Source: Acidobacteriota bacterium (GTDB lineage: Bacteria; Acidobacteriota; Terriglobia; Bryobacterales; Bryobacteraceae). Taken from it: a stretch of DNA of 64,000 nucleotides. Every line of letters begins with the position of its first letter. Position 1 is the first letter of the stretch. The notes beneath the pieces are model-generated. The model ran no database searches, was not told the DNA's origin, and saw only the letters and a program-made list of their open reading frames with translations. Positions 18,863 through 28,215 of the stretch are shown piece after piece. The position numbers were made by a program, and so were the translations under genes. The stretch is from the NCBI GenBank assembly GCA_025353165.1, contig JANXRE010000106.1, positions 20,428 to 84,427 of the forward strand. The letters are read 5' to 3'.

Positions 18863-19350
18863 ACCCGTCCCCGCAGCGGGCCGATTATGACTTTCTTCCC
18901 GTCCAGCTTGACCTCATAGCGGTCCAGGGGGCGCGGCGCCGGGCCGGAGAGAACGGCTCCATCCAGGGAAAAGGCGGAGTTGTGGCAGGGACAGATGAAG
19001 TTGTGGCGGTCCTCGTCCCAGTGGTAGGCGCAGCCCAAGTGCGTGCATTGCGGGGCGAAGGCGACCACCTGGCCGCCGGACGTCTTCACGACCCAGGCGT
19101 TCGCTTTTTCGCTGGTGACCTTCCAGCCATCGACGCGATTGCGGCGGAAGACTATTTCGGCGGGAGCGCGGGTGTGCAACTCGCCGACGTCAGCGGCCTC
19201 TACCCACTCATTCTTGCGCTTGGCGCGCGGAGGCCATAACAGGTAGATCGCCGAAGGAATCGCCAATGCAGCCCCGATGGCGCTCCATAGGCCATAAATG
19301 GCAGTCAGAAAAAATCCGCGCCGGTCGGTCTTTACCGTGGGTGTGGACAC
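18859..19350 (-). CDS. Rieske [2Fe-2S] subunit of the bc complex
   Basis: A 163-residue protein with one N-terminal membrane helix (FLTAIYGLWSAIGAALAIPS) preceded by a twin-Arg-like KTDRRGFFLTA, the usual Tat-dependent anchor. The cluster-binding motifs are complete: CTHLGC and CPCHNSAF supply two Cys and two His. It moves electrons from quinol to the c haems of the next gene, with which it is coupled by an ATGA overlap. The start is GTG at 19348-19350. TCTAAT hexamers lie 3-9 nt upstream of the start, so this too may be a leaderless transcript. Confidence 0.93.
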   Translation of the reverse strand: MSTPTVKTDRRGFFLTAIYGLWSAIGAALAIPSAIYLLWPPRAKRKNEWVEAADVGELHTRAPAEIVFRRNRVDGWKVTSEKANAWVVKTSGGQVVAFAPQCTHLGCAYHWDEDRHNFICPCHNSAFSLDGAVLSGPAPRPLDRYEVKLDGKKVIIGPLRGRV

Positions 19351-19394
19351 GTGATTAGATTAGAACACTTGCCGGAAAGCCGGCGGAACGCTTA

Positions 19395-21074
19395 CTATCT
19401 GCCAGCGCCGCCGGCCAGCATGTCCCTGAGATTCAGGTTGCGAATGAGGCGCAGCAGCGAATTGGGGTGCAGGCCAAGAATCGCCGCCGCCGCTTTGTAA
19501 TCGCCCTTTGAGTCCTGCCAGGCTCGCACAATCGAGTCCCGCTTTGCGCCGGCGACGTTGACGTGAAAGGCCGCGGCCGTATCGGGCGCGGATCCGGTTT
19601 CGAGAATCGTTTCCGGCAGGTCTTCCGGGCGAATCCAGCCGGAATCGGCTCCGAGGACCACCGCGCGTTCCATGGCGTTCTCGATTTCCCGCACGTTCCC
19701 GGGCCAGGCGTATTGGACCAGATACCGTTCCGCTTCGGGCGAGACCCCTTCGATCCGTCGCGCGCAGCGCGCAGCGGCGGTGGCGGCAAAGTGGCGCGCG
19801 AGTTGCGGGATATCTTCCCGGTGCTCGCGCACGGGAGGCGTTCGTAGGGTAACGACGTTTAGGCGATGATAGAGATCTTCGCGAAAAGCGCCGCGCTTCA
19901 CTTCCTGCGTGAGATCCCGGTTGGTGGCGGCGATCAGCCGGACATCCAGCGGGATGGTGCGCGTCCCGCCCACGCGCTCGAACTCGCGCTGCTGCAAGAC
20001 CCGTAGCAGTTTCGCCTGGAGACCCGGGGCGAGTTCGCCGATCTCGTCCAAAAAAACCGTTCCGCCCTCGGCCATCTCCAATTTGCCCTTCTTCTGTGCG
20101 ACGGCCCCGGTGAAAGCGCCTTTCTCGTGCCCGAACAACTCGCTTTCGAGCAAGGTATCGGTGACGGCGGCGCAGTTGATGGCGACAAACGGCCGTTCCG
20201 CGCGCGGGCTCCGGTCGTGAAGCGTTCGCGCGACGAGCTCCTTGCCGGTGCCGCTCTCGCCGAGGATGAGCACGGTGGTCGCTTGCGGCGCAAGGCGTTC
20301 AATCATCTGCAGGAGCTTGCGAATGGCGGGGCTGTCCCCCAGCAGGCGGGTATCGCGCCCGCGAAGTTCCTCCAGCAGCAGCTCCCTTTCGGTCCGCAGC
20401 GCCTGGACGTCGCGGGCGCTTTCCAGCGCGGCGCTGGCCAAAGTTGCGACCGCGCTGAGAGTCTCGCGAAGCCGCGCCGATCCGGTTTCATCGGGGTGGA
20501 TGCCGCGCGCCACAATGGCACCGGCGGGTTTCTCCCGAACGAATAGCGGCGAGGCGACGCAGGAGGTTCCATCCTCGATTAACGTTAAGTCGTCGGTCGT
20601 GGACCCAAGCAGCACCAGGATTTCATCGCACGGCATCAGGTCGCGAATCAGGTCGGCCGCGCGCGCCTCCAGGGCTCGATACAGTGTCGGATCGTCGGCC
20701 ACCGCAAGCGCACGAAACAGCGCCACGACAGCGCAGGCGCGCATGAGAGTGGCATGCGTCTCCGCGGGTGGGGATGCCCCCGCCTCCCGCGCGCGAAAGA
20801 CGAGCATCGTGTCTCCGGCGCCGATCTGATCCCCGTCGTGAAGCAAATGACGCCCTATCGGGCTCCCGTTGACCAGCGTGGGTTGGCCGGACCGCAGATC
20901 CGATATCACAAACCCCTCCGGCGTATTCTCGATCGCGCAATAACGCCAGGGAGCGGCGGGTTCGGGCAGCCGCACTTCGGAAGACGGCGCGCGCCCGATC
21001 TGGATTGCACCGGAACACAGCTTGAATCGTGCGCCTAACAGCGGTCCGCGAATTGCAATCAGCTCGGCGGTCAT
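19395..21074 (-). CDS. Sigma-54-dependent activator with FHA and GAF sensor domains
   Basis: A 559-residue bacterial enhancer-binding protein. Residues 1-95 form an FHA domain ([30 protein letters not shown]), which binds phosphothreonine. Residues 110-235 form a GAF-like domain. The AAA+ domain (240-480) has Walker A GESGTGKE (272-279), the sigma-54-contacting GAFTGA loop (319-324) and Walker [13 protein letters not shown]. The Fis-type HTH is at the C-terminus ([20 protein letters not shown]). It would respond to a Ser/Thr kinase signal and activate a sigma-54 promoter. It is divergent from a STAS gene with an inverted repeat between them. No kinase gene is present nearby. Confidence 0.93.
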   Translation of the reverse strand: MTAELIAIRGPLLGARFKLCSGAIQIGRAPSSEVRLPEPAAPWRYCAIENTPEGFVISDLRSGQPTLVNGSPIGRHLLHDGDQIGAGDTMLVFRAREAGASPPAETHATLMRACAVVALFRALAVADDPTLYRALEARAADLIRDLMPCDEILVLLGSTTDDLTLIEDGTSCVASPLFVREKPAGAIVARGIHPDETGSARLRETLSAVATLASAALESARDVQALRTERELLLEELRGRDTRLLGDSPAIRKLLQMIERLAPQATTVLILGESGTGKELVARTLHDRSPRAERPFVAINCAAVTDTLLESELFGHEKGAFTGAVAQKKGKLEMAEGGTVFLDEIGELAPGLQAKLLRVLQQREFERVGGTRTIPLDVRLIAATNRDLTQEVKRGAFREDLYHRLNVVTLRTPPVREHREDIPQLARHFAATAAARCARRIEGVSPEAERYLVQYAWPGNVREIENAMERAVVLGADSGWIRPEDLPETILETGSAPDTAAAFHVNVAGAKRDSIVRAWQDSKGDYKAAAAILGLHPNSLLRLIRNLNLRDMLAGGAGR

Positions 21075-21083
21075 ACGCGCTTG

Positions 21084-21112
21084 GCAGTCAGTTTATCAGG
21101 CATCTTGACTGC
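21084..21112. promoter_or_regulatory. Inverted repeat between the divergent activator and STAS genes
   Basis: GCAGTCA, 15 nt, TGACTGC: perfect 7-bp arms with centres 22 bp apart, about two helical turns, in the 89-bp divergent intergenic region. The spacing suits a dimeric regulator, possibly the Fis-type activator itself. No convincing -24/-12 sigma-54 promoter was found beside it. Confidence 0.38.
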
Positions 21113-21163
21113 ACAGGCGGGCGTATGAAAGAGTAGGCCGAGATACGATAGGGAAAGGCAATC

Positions 21164-21520
21164 ATGACCCTGAGTGCTTCCACCCGCAGTTCGCGAGGCG
21201 TCACCATCATAGATCTCGCCGGGCGAATCACGCTCGGTGAATCGGCGATCGTGTTGCGGGATACCGTCCGGCGGGAAGCAGACAAAAACACCCGCATCCT
21301 CTTGAACCTGGCTGAGGTGAATTTCGTAGACAGCGCCGGGCTCGGCGAATTGGTGGGCTGCTACACCACCATGCTCAACCGGCGTGGGTTTGTCCGCTTG
21401 CTGAACGTACAGCCGCGGCTGAAGGAACTTCTGAAGATGACCCGGCTTTACACTTTGTTCGAGGTCTACGATAACGAACAGGCTGCCCTGGACAGTTTTG
21501 CTGTTTCGTCCGGCGGGTAG
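21164..21520 (+). CDS. STAS-domain anti-sigma-factor antagonist
   Basis: A 118-residue single STAS domain like SpoIIAA/RsbV. The phosphorylation-site region NFVDSAGLGELVGCY places the regulatory Ser at residue 57; strand ILLNLAEV precedes it. Such proteins bind a serine kinase/anti-sigma factor and release a sigma factor when dephosphorylated. No anti-sigma kinase or PP2C phosphatase lies nearby, so its partner is elsewhere. It is divergent from the FHA/sigma-54 activator, which also implies Ser/Thr phospho-signalling. A GGGAAAGG stretch before the ATG can serve as ribosome binding site. Confidence 0.9.
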   Translation: MTLSASTRSSRGVTIIDLAGRITLGESAIVLRDTVRREADKNTRILLNLAEVNFVDSAGLGELVGCYTTMLNRRGFVRLLNVQPRLKELLKMTRLYTLFEVYDNEQAALDSFAVSSGG

Positions 21521-21545
21521 ACCGTTAGTACCAGTCCCGCGGGTG

Positions 21546-21574
21546 TTGTATCGCTCGGTCTACTCCCTCATAAT
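21546..21574 (+). promoter_or_regulatory. Putative promoter of the Oar-like receptor gene
   Basis: TTGTAT, 17-nt spacer, CATAAT (five of six). The -10 ends 9 nt before the ATG at 21584, and there is no Shine-Dalgarno, so the mRNA may be leaderless. Confidence 0.48.
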
Positions 21575-21583
21575 GGTGACGTC

Positions 21584-24500
21584 ATGCCGTTGCGTGCGTG
21601 CGTCCTCACTTTTCTGTCGGGTTTCGCGCTGTCAGGGCAGGTCTTCACTGGAACGGTAACGGGATACGTCCTGGATCCCTCGCGGGGTTCGATTTCGAAA
21701 GCTACGGTGCAGGCCACCGACGTTCAGCAAGGCCGTTCCTGGACGGCGCTCACCGACGATCTCGGCTACTATCGCATCAGCGAACTGCCGCCGTCGGTCT
21801 ATGAAATCACCGCGACGGCTTCCAGCTTCGCGGTAGCCAAGGCCCAAGATGTTGTTCTGAGCGTCAATGGCTCCGCGCGAGTGGACTTCCACCTGACCCT
21901 CGCAAGCCGCGGAGAATCGATTCAGGTCGAGGCGACGGTCCACCATATCCAGACGGAGTCGTCGGATCTCGGCGCCACCATCGACCAGGCGCGGATGGAC
22001 ATGCTTCCACTGAACCGGCGGGACTTCCTGCAACTCTCGATGCTGACCCCCGGCGTGCTTCCGCCCGTCCAGGGTTCCGAGCTGTCCACGCGCGGATCTT
22101 TCGCGATGCACGCCAACGGCGCGCGCGAGGAGTTCAACAACTTCCTGCTGGACGGGGTGGACAACAACGACCAGGACGTGAACCGGTATGTGCTCCAGCC
22201 TCCCGTCGACGCGGTGCAGGAGTTCAAAATCGAGACCGGCAACTACAGCGCGGTTTACGGACGGAACGCCGGCGGCCAAGTGAACGTGATCACTCGCAGC
22301 GGCGGGAATGCGGTGCACGCATTCGGGTACGACTACCTGCGGAACAGAGTCCTCGACGCGCGCAATTTCTTCGACGGACCGGACAAACCGAAATACATCC
22401 GGAACCAGTTCGGCGGAGGAGTCGGCGGGCCGGTGGTTAAGGACCGGACGTTCTTTTTCTTCAACGCAGACTCGTTGCAGGAGCGGCAAGGGCCGAGCCG
22501 GCTGGCGACGGTGCCCACGGCCGCGGAGCGCAGCGGCGATATGTCCGCGCTGGGGACGGCAATCGACCCGTTCACGCAGGCGCCGTTTCCGGACAATCGC
22601 ATTCCCGACAGCCGGATGTCCCCAGTAGCCCTTCAGATCCTGAAGCTCTTCCCGCTACCGGATCGTCCCGGCGCCGCGGGCAATTACCTCGCGCAGCCGG
22701 TGGGCACGGATTCGGTAACGCAGTTCAACGGGAAACTGGATCATAAGCTGACGGAGATCGATCAGCTCAGTTTGCGCTATAGCTGGGGCCGGAGCGAATT
22801 GTTTGAGCCGTACGCCGAAAACACGACGAATCTCCCCGGATTCGGCGATTTTGTCAGCGATCGCGGGCACAACGCGATGATTCATTACGTGCGGACGATC
22901 AGTCCCAGCATCGTCAATTCGCTGCTGCTGGGATTCAATCGAGCCGAGCGGGGGATTCTGGTTCAGAACCACGCGACGAATGTGAACCAGGCATGGGGCG
23001 TGCAATGGCTGCCCACGAAGGCCATCGATTTCGGCTATCCGGCGGTGTCGGTGGCCGGCTTCGATCAGGTTGGCGATCAGACCCAACTCCCTATCATCCG
23101 CACGGCGACCACGTACCAAGTGACCGAGACGCTCTCCGTGAACCGCAGACAGCACGGGCTCACCGCGGGCGTTGAGTTGAGGCAGTTCCGGCACAACGGC
23201 ATCGTCGATCTCCTATCTCGGGGACTCCTGTCGTTCCCTGGGGCCATAACCGGGGTGGGAATGGCGGACCTGCTTTTGGGATTTCCTACGTTTGGATTAC
23301 AGGCGCAGGACGACAACACGCAGACTCTGCGGACGACAGCCACAAACGCTTTTTTCCAGGATGATTGGAAGGTTCGCCGGAATCTGACCCTGAATCTCGG
23401 GTTGAGATATGAATACAACAGTCCCGCGACGGACCCGACGAACCGGATGACGGTATTCAACCTGGCGACTCGGCGAGTTTCGCAAGTGGGATCGAATGGC
23501 GTATCGCGCTCCGGCTTCCATCCCGATACCACGAATTTCGCTCCCCGCGCCGGGTTCGCGTGGTCCCCGACGGAGCTCACGGTGATTCGCGGCGCGTACG
23601 GGATCTTCTACGACGCAGGAATGGCGGTGGTAAACACGTCCCTGTACTTCAATCCGCCGTACTTCAATATCCGGGTATTTTTCCCGAGCCAGACTTCGCT
23701 GCTGACGTTGGACAACCCGTTTCCACTCACCTCCGGATTTGTGCCGCCGGCAGCGCTGAGCACGCTCAGCCCCGATCTGGCCTCGGCGTATCTCCAGCAC
23801 TGGAATCTCAACGTACAGCATGAATTCACGCGCGCCGGCACGATGAGCGTTGCATACTCGGGCAGCAAGGGAACGCATCTGATCCGGTCGCGCGATCTGA
23901 ACCAGCCGCCACCCGGTCCGGGGGACGTGGATTCCAGGAGACCGTACCAGGGTTTCAGCCACATCTTCTTTATCGAGAGCGGAGCAAACTCGAGCTATCA
24001 TTCCTTGCAGCTCTCGTTCAACAGGCCCTTCCGGAATGGGCTGGCGTTGCTGGCCGGCTACACGTTCTCGAAATCGATTGACAACACGACCGCATTTTTG
24101 GGGACCGTCTCGGACAAGAATTTTCCGCAGGACAGCAGTAATTACGGCGCGGAGAGGGCGCTGTCCAGTTTCGACACGCCGCACCGCGCCACCATCGCCG
24201 CCGTTTACCGCGTTCCCGGCAGGAACCTCCTCCTGCGGAACTTTGAGAGCAGCGCGATCTTCACGGCGCAATCGGGCCAGCCGTTCACTCCGCTACTGCG
24301 CTTTGACAACAGCAACACCGGCAACGACGGGCAGTTCGGCAACGACCGCCCGAACGTCGTGCATCCGCTCCAGGACATCGCCCGCGGACCGAACGCTTGG
24401 TTTGACACGTCGGCTTTTGCCGTGCCGGCTCAGTACACCTTCGGCAGCGCGGGCCGCAACATCGTGCGCGGGCCGGCGTTCGTCAGCATGGACCTGTCGG

Positions 24501-24685
24501 TCCAGCGCGTGTTCAAAACCAACGAGCGGTTCTCGATCGTCACCGGAGCGCAGGCATTCAATGTACAGAACCGGGTGAACTTCGACCTGCCGCAGATGTA
24601 CGCGGACGAACCGGCCGCGTTTGGGAAGATTTTCTCGGCCAAGTCTCCGCGTCAGATTCAGTTGTTCCTGCGCCTGGCATTTTAG
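21584..24685 (+). CDS. Oar-like TonB-dependent outer-membrane receptor
   Basis: A 1033-residue protein: signal peptide (RACVLTFLSGFALSGQ), a carboxypeptidase-regulatory-like beta-sandwich (about 20-110: GTVTGYVLDPSRGSISKATV and GYYRISELPPSVYEI), a plug domain (about 130-240: LLDGVDNNDQDVNR, YSAVYGRNAGGQVNVITRSG) and a 22-strand barrel to the C-terminus, ending in a typical aromatic strand (QLFLRLAF). This is the receptor type expanded in Acidobacteriota and linked to uptake of oligosaccharides or other large substrates. It stands alone apart from the decayed glycoside hydrolases directly downstream, which may once have shared its substrate. Confidence 0.9.
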   Translation: MPLRACVLTFLSGFALSGQVFTGTVTGYVLDPSRGSISKATVQATDVQQGRSWTALTDDLGYYRISELPPSVYEITATASSFAVAKAQDVVLSVNGSARVDFHLTLASRGESIQVEATVHHIQTESSDLGATIDQARMDMLPLNRRDFLQLSMLTPGVLPPVQGSELSTRGSFAMHANGAREEFNNFLLDGVDNNDQDVNRYVLQPPVDAVQEFKIETGNYSAVYGRNAGGQVNVITRSGGNAVHAFGYDYLRNRVLDARNFFDGPDKPKYIRNQFGGGVGGPVVKDRTFFFFNADSLQERQGPSRLATVPTAAERSGDMSALGTAIDPFTQAPFPDNRIPDSRMSPVALQILKLFPLPDRPGAAGNYLAQPVGTDSVTQFNGKLDHKLTEIDQLSLRYSWGRSELFEPYAENTTNLPGFGDFVSDRGHNAMIHYVRTISPSIVNSLLLGFNRAERGILVQNHATNVNQAWGVQWLPTKAIDFGYPAVSVAGFDQVGDQTQLPIIRTATTYQVTETLSVNRRQHGLTAGVELRQFRHNGIVDLLSRGLLSFPGAITGVGMADLLLGFPTFGLQAQDDNTQTLRTTATNAFFQDDWKVRRNLTLNLGLRYEYNSPATDPTNRMTVFNLATRRVSQVGSNGVSRSGFHPDTTNFAPRAGFAWSPTELTVIRGAYGIFYDAGMAVVNTSLYFNPPYFNIRVFFPSQTSLLTLDNPFPLTSGFVPPAALSTLSPDLASAYLQHWNLNVQHEFTRAGTMSVAYSGSKGTHLIRSRDLNQPPPGPGDVDSRRPYQGFSHIFFIESGANSSYHSLQLSFNRPFRNGLALLAGYTFSKSIDNTTAFLGTVSDKNFPQDSSNYGAERALSSFDTPHRATIAAVYRVPGRNLLLRNFESSAIFTAQSGQPFTPLLRFDNSNTGNDGQFGNDRPNVVHPLQDIARGPNAWFDTSAFAVPAQYTFGSAGRNIVRGPAFVSMDLSVQRVFKTNERFSIVTGAQAFNVQNRVNFDLPQMYADEPAAFGKIFSAKSPRQIQLFLRLAF

Positions 24686-24715
24686 ACGGCGGCTCCATAG
24701 ACTCTTACGCAGCTA

Positions 24716-25072
24716 TGAGTGTTCTTGCCGCTGTTGCAGCGCTTGCGTCCGTCGCATTCGCTTAGGATTGGGCCAACCCGGTCATTCCAGGCGATCATCC
24801 CGACCCTTCCGTCGTGCGCGTGGACGAGGATCATTACGCGACCGCGACGAGCGGCGAGTGGGCTTCGGTCTTCCCAATCTTTCATTCTCCCGATCTGAAG
24901 AAGTGGGAGCAGATCGGATCCGTCTTCTAGCGTTGTCCCGAGTGGTCGATGTCGAATTACCGGGCTCCCGAGACCGGGCCGCTGGTGTGCAACGGCTCAA
25001 GCGATCCCTGGTAGTGGCCCGGATTTCCGGTCCACGCATCCGCTCGGTTTCCTGCACCGGGTTTCTGAAGGC
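24716..25072 (+). pseudogene. GH43-like glycosidase remnant with in-frame stops
   Basis: From an ATG at 24716 comes a signal peptide (SVLAAVAALASVAFA) that runs straight into a TAG. The frame then continues as DWANPVIPGDHPDPSVVRVD with YATATS, the N-terminal blade of GH43 five-bladed propellers including the catalytic-base region (GDHPDPSV). It continues PIFHSPDLKKWEQIGSVF and meets another TAG. Then follow MSNYRAPETGPLV (the family's APE motif, here R for W) and a third TAG. Three stops, and an abrupt passage into unrelated sequence, show a dead gene. The ordered motifs make the family call fairly safe. Confidence 0.75.
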
Positions 25073-25745
25073 GTGGATTACTACTTCGTGGCGAACGGCT
25101 CGGACCATCCGGTGACGGCTCAACTGTGGTTCCGGCCGGCGGTGCATGCGGTGCAGCAGTGGAATCCGATGGACGGCAGCATTGGACCCGCGCACAATCC
25201 GGTCAATCTTGGGCCCTGGGAGTCGACCGTGTTCGTCTTCCCGCGCGAACCGGTACCAATATATACGCCATACGAAGCGCCCGCCGAATTCGCAGACACT
25301 CGATTTGAAGTGGACCGTCTCGTTTCCGGATCGGACTTTCGAGTGGGCGCGGCTGCAGGACTGGATCAACGTGCCGGAGCTGCGGTCGTTCTCCGGCATC
25401 GCGACATACAAGTCGGAGTTCGAAGTGCCACCCGACACCCGCGAGGCCGCCGTCCAGATCGGCGATGTTCGATCCTCGGCGGAAGTGATCGTCAACGGGC
25501 AATCCGCCGGCATAGCGTTTCTTCCGCCTTATCGCGTCGATCTGAAAGACCTGTGGCATCCGGGCCGAAATCAGATTGAGGTGCGCGTCGCGAATCTCTG
25601 GAGCAACTACATCCGCGCGCTCCCAAAAACGCCTTCGATGCTGCCGGGACCTGGATACAGCCTGACCGACATCCTGTACGGGCCCAGCGATCGCCCGCTG
25701 CTTTCGTCCGGTTTGCTCGGGCCGATGCGCCTGTTGTGGCGCTAG
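25073..25745 (+). pseudogene. C-terminal remnant of a large glycoside hydrolase, frameshifted
   Basis: One frame reads YYFVANGSDHPVTAQLWF then QQWNPMDGSIGPAHNP and ESTVFVFPREPVP (25073-25270). Homology-like sequence continues in another frame: WTVSFPDRTFEWARLQDW, ELRSFSGIATYKSEFEVPPD, AEVIVNGQSAGIAFLPPYRV and GRNQIEVRVANLWSNYIRAL, to 25745. Together these look like the C-terminal region of GH2/GH106-type enzymes (alpha-rhamnosidase or beta-galactosidase families) with their jelly-roll sugar-binding domain. The frameshift lies near 25270-25290 and the catalytic part is absent. With the GH43 piece it forms about 1 kb of decayed carbohydrate-degradation genes. Confidence 0.7.
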
Positions 25746-25768
25746 CATGAGTCATCATAGTCGCAGAG

Positions 25769-28207
25769 ATGCGACGCGACACGCTGCTGGATTTCTTTGA
25801 AGACTTCGCGTCGTATCCAAACGAATTCCTCGTCCACGACGACGGATTCCGCGTGCGGCGATTCACGTATAACGATGTCGCGCGCGCGGCCCGGGCGTTC
25901 GCCGCGCGTTTGCAGCGGGCCGGCATCGCCAAAGGCGATAAGGTTCTTATCTGGTCCGAGAACCGGCCCGAATGGATCGCTTGCCTGTGGGGTTGTCTGC
26001 TGAACGGCACGGTTGCCGTTCCCATCGACTATCGCACCTCCTTCGATTTTCTCGAGCGCGTCCAGAGTCAGGTGCAGGCCCGCGCGGCGGTGATCGGCGA
26101 CGAGGTGCTCTGGTCCGGCGGCGCGCCGGGTATCACTCCGTGGAAGTTTTCACAATTCGACTGGACGGATGCGACCGAGCCGGCGCACGTCACAGTCTCG
26201 CGGGACGACCTGGCGGAGATTATCTTCACTTCGGGAGCGACCGCCGAACCGAAAGGCGTCCTCATCCAGCACCTGAACATTTTGGCCAACATTGTTCCAG
26301 TGGAGAACGAGGTACGGAAGTACCGCCGCTGGGGAAAGCCGTTTTTCCCCATCCGATTTCTGAACTTGCTGCCGCTTAGTCATATGTTCGGACAGGCGAT
26401 GGGTACGTTCATCCCTCCGATGCTGCCGGGTATCGCTGTCTTCCTGCGCGGGTACAACCCCGATGAGATCGTGCGGCAGATCCACTCGCGGCGGATCTCG
26501 GTGCTGGTCTCGGTGCCGAAGATCCTGGAGATTCTCCGCGATCACGTGCTGCTGCGGTTTCCCGAGCTCGCACAGACCCAGCCCGTTGGCGAGCACTGGG
26601 TGCGGCGCTGGTGGCGTTATCGCCGCGTGCACAGCCTCTTTGGTTGGAAGTTCTGGGCGCTGATCACGGGCGCAGCGCCGTTGCCGCCGGATCTCGAGGA
26701 ATTCTGGTCGCGCCTGGGCTTTGTCGTCATTCAAGGCTACGGCCTTACGGAAACAGCGCCCATCGTCACCCTGAATCATCCGTTCCACACGAGCAAGGGA
26801 TCGGTAGGAAAGCCGATCGGCGGCGTGGAGGTGAAGATTGCCGCGGACGGCGAGGTACTGGTCCGCGGCGAGAACGTGACGCCCGGCTATTACGGCGGCA
26901 GCGCGACGGCGTTCGACAGCGAGGGATGGTTTCACACGGGCGATGCCGGGGCCCTCGCGCCGGATGGCAGCCTGATGATTCGCGGGCGCAAAACGGAAAT
27001 GATCGTCACTCCCGAGGGGCTGAATGTTTTCCCCGAGGACGTCGAGCGGGTGCTCGATCAAATCCCCGGCGTGCGGGAATCGGCGGTGATCGGCCAGGAT
27101 CGCGTTCACGCGGTTCTGGTTCTCGCGCCCGGAGCAAACGACCGCGAAATCGTTCGCCAGGCCAACGCTCAATTGCAGGATCAGCAGAAGATTCGCAGCG
27201 TCACGGTCTGGCCCGGTTCCGATCTGCCTCGCACCGAAGGCACTGGAAAGCTGAAGAGAGGCGAGATCGCCCGCCAGGTGGAATCGGAAGCCGTTGCCGC
27301 GCCGGACCATCGCGTCATGGCATTGCCACCCGCGCTGGCGAGGCTCGCCGGGGGCCGTGAATTGAGGCCGGACACGACGCTCGAAGAGCTCGGCCTCAGC
27401 TCCCTGGAGCGGGTCGAATTGATGATGGAGCTCGGCGTACACGAGGGCGAGTTAACGCCGGCGCGCACGGTCTCCGACCTGATTGAGCACCGGCCGTCGA
27501 CACCACCGCATACGGAAGACACGTTCGAATTCCCGCGCTGGAATCGCTCCCGGCTGGCGCGCTGGATCCGCAATCTCAGCCTGGAATTGTGGATTCTGCC
27601 GATTGGCCGGCTGTTCGCCTGGGTACGGGCGGAAGGCCTCGAGAACCTCAAGGATTTGACCGGCCCAGTAATCTTCGCGCCGAATCATCAGAGCCACTTC
27701 GACGTGCCGGCGGTGATGATGGCGCTGCCGTGGCGATGGCGTTTCCGTGTTGCGCCCGCCATGTCGAAGGAGTTTTTCGACGCCCACTTTCATCCTGAGC
27801 GGCACTCGTTTCGCGACCGCATCGCGAACAGCCTGAATTACTACTTGTCCGCGATGTTTTTCAACGCATTCCCGCTGCCGCAGCGCGAGCGGAGCGCGAT
27901 CGATGCCTTGCGATACGCAGGCGATCTGGTGAGCGAGGGATGGGCCATCCTAATCTTCCCGGAAGGCGTTCGAACCGAACGCGGCGAGATTCATCCGTTC
28001 CGGCCGGGTGTTGGGATGATGGCCTCCCGCCTTGGAGTGCCGGTGGTTCCGGTTCGTCTCGAGGGCCTCGACCGCATTCTGCACCAAAGCTGGCGCATGG
28101 CCCGGCCGGGACGCGCGCGTGTGGTGTTCGGGAAACCGCTGCGGTTCACCGGAGACAACTACGCGGGGATCGCCCGGAGAATCCAAGACGCGGTGAAGTC
28201 TCTGTAA
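25769..28207 (+). CDS. Acyl-ligase / ACP / acyltransferase fusion (Aas-like)
   Basis: An 812-residue three-part enzyme. Residues 1-500 are an AMP-forming acyl ligase (TSGATAEPKGVLIQH phosphate loop, QGYGLTETAP, HTGDAGAL). Residues 510-580 form an acyl-carrier domain with the phosphopantetheine site LGLSSLERVEL (Ser545). Residues 590-812 are a PlsC-type glycerolipid acyltransferase with the NHQSHFD box (His640, Asp645) and FPEGVRT. It could load a fatty acid onto its own carrier and transfer it to a lysophospholipid. E. coli Aas has the acyltransferase first and no internal carrier, so the order and extra domain are different. MurJ is convergent 8 nt downstream. Confidence 0.92.
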   Translation: MRRDTLLDFFEDFASYPNEFLVHDDGFRVRRFTYNDVARAARAFAARLQRAGIAKGDKVLIWSENRPEWIACLWGCLLNGTVAVPIDYRTSFDFLERVQSQVQARAAVIGDEVLWSGGAPGITPWKFSQFDWTDATEPAHVTVSRDDLAEIIFTSGATAEPKGVLIQHLNILANIVPVENEVRKYRRWGKPFFPIRFLNLLPLSHMFGQAMGTFIPPMLPGIAVFLRGYNPDEIVRQIHSRRISVLVSVPKILEILRDHVLLRFPELAQTQPVGEHWVRRWWRYRRVHSLFGWKFWALITGAAPLPPDLEEFWSRLGFVVIQGYGLTETAPIVTLNHPFHTSKGSVGKPIGGVEVKIAADGEVLVRGENVTPGYYGGSATAFDSEGWFHTGDAGALAPDGSLMIRGRKTEMIVTPEGLNVFPEDVERVLDQIPGVRESAVIGQDRVHAVLVLAPGANDREIVRQANAQLQDQQKIRSVTVWPGSDLPRTEGTGKLKRGEIARQVESEAVAAPDHRVMALPPALARLAGGRELRPDTTLEELGLSSLERVELMMELGVHEGELTPARTVSDLIEHRPSTPPHTEDTFEFPRWNRSRLARWIRNLSLELWILPIGRLFAWVRAEGLENLKDLTGPVIFAPNHQSHFDVPAVMMALPWRWRFRVAPAMSKEFFDAHFHPERHSFRDRIANSLNYYLSAMFFNAFPLPQRERSAIDALRYAGDLVSEGWAILIFPEGVRTERGEIHPFRPGVGMMASRLGVPVVPVRLEGLDRILHQSWRMARPGRARVVFGKPLRFTGDNYAGIARRIQDAVKSL

Positions 28208-28215
28208 GAGCGCGG

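Noticed and set aside
21075..21163. Possible sigma-54 -24/-12 promoter near the activator gene
   Set aside because: TTGGCAGTCAGTTTATC has a fair -24 half but lacks the TTGC -12 element at the right distance.
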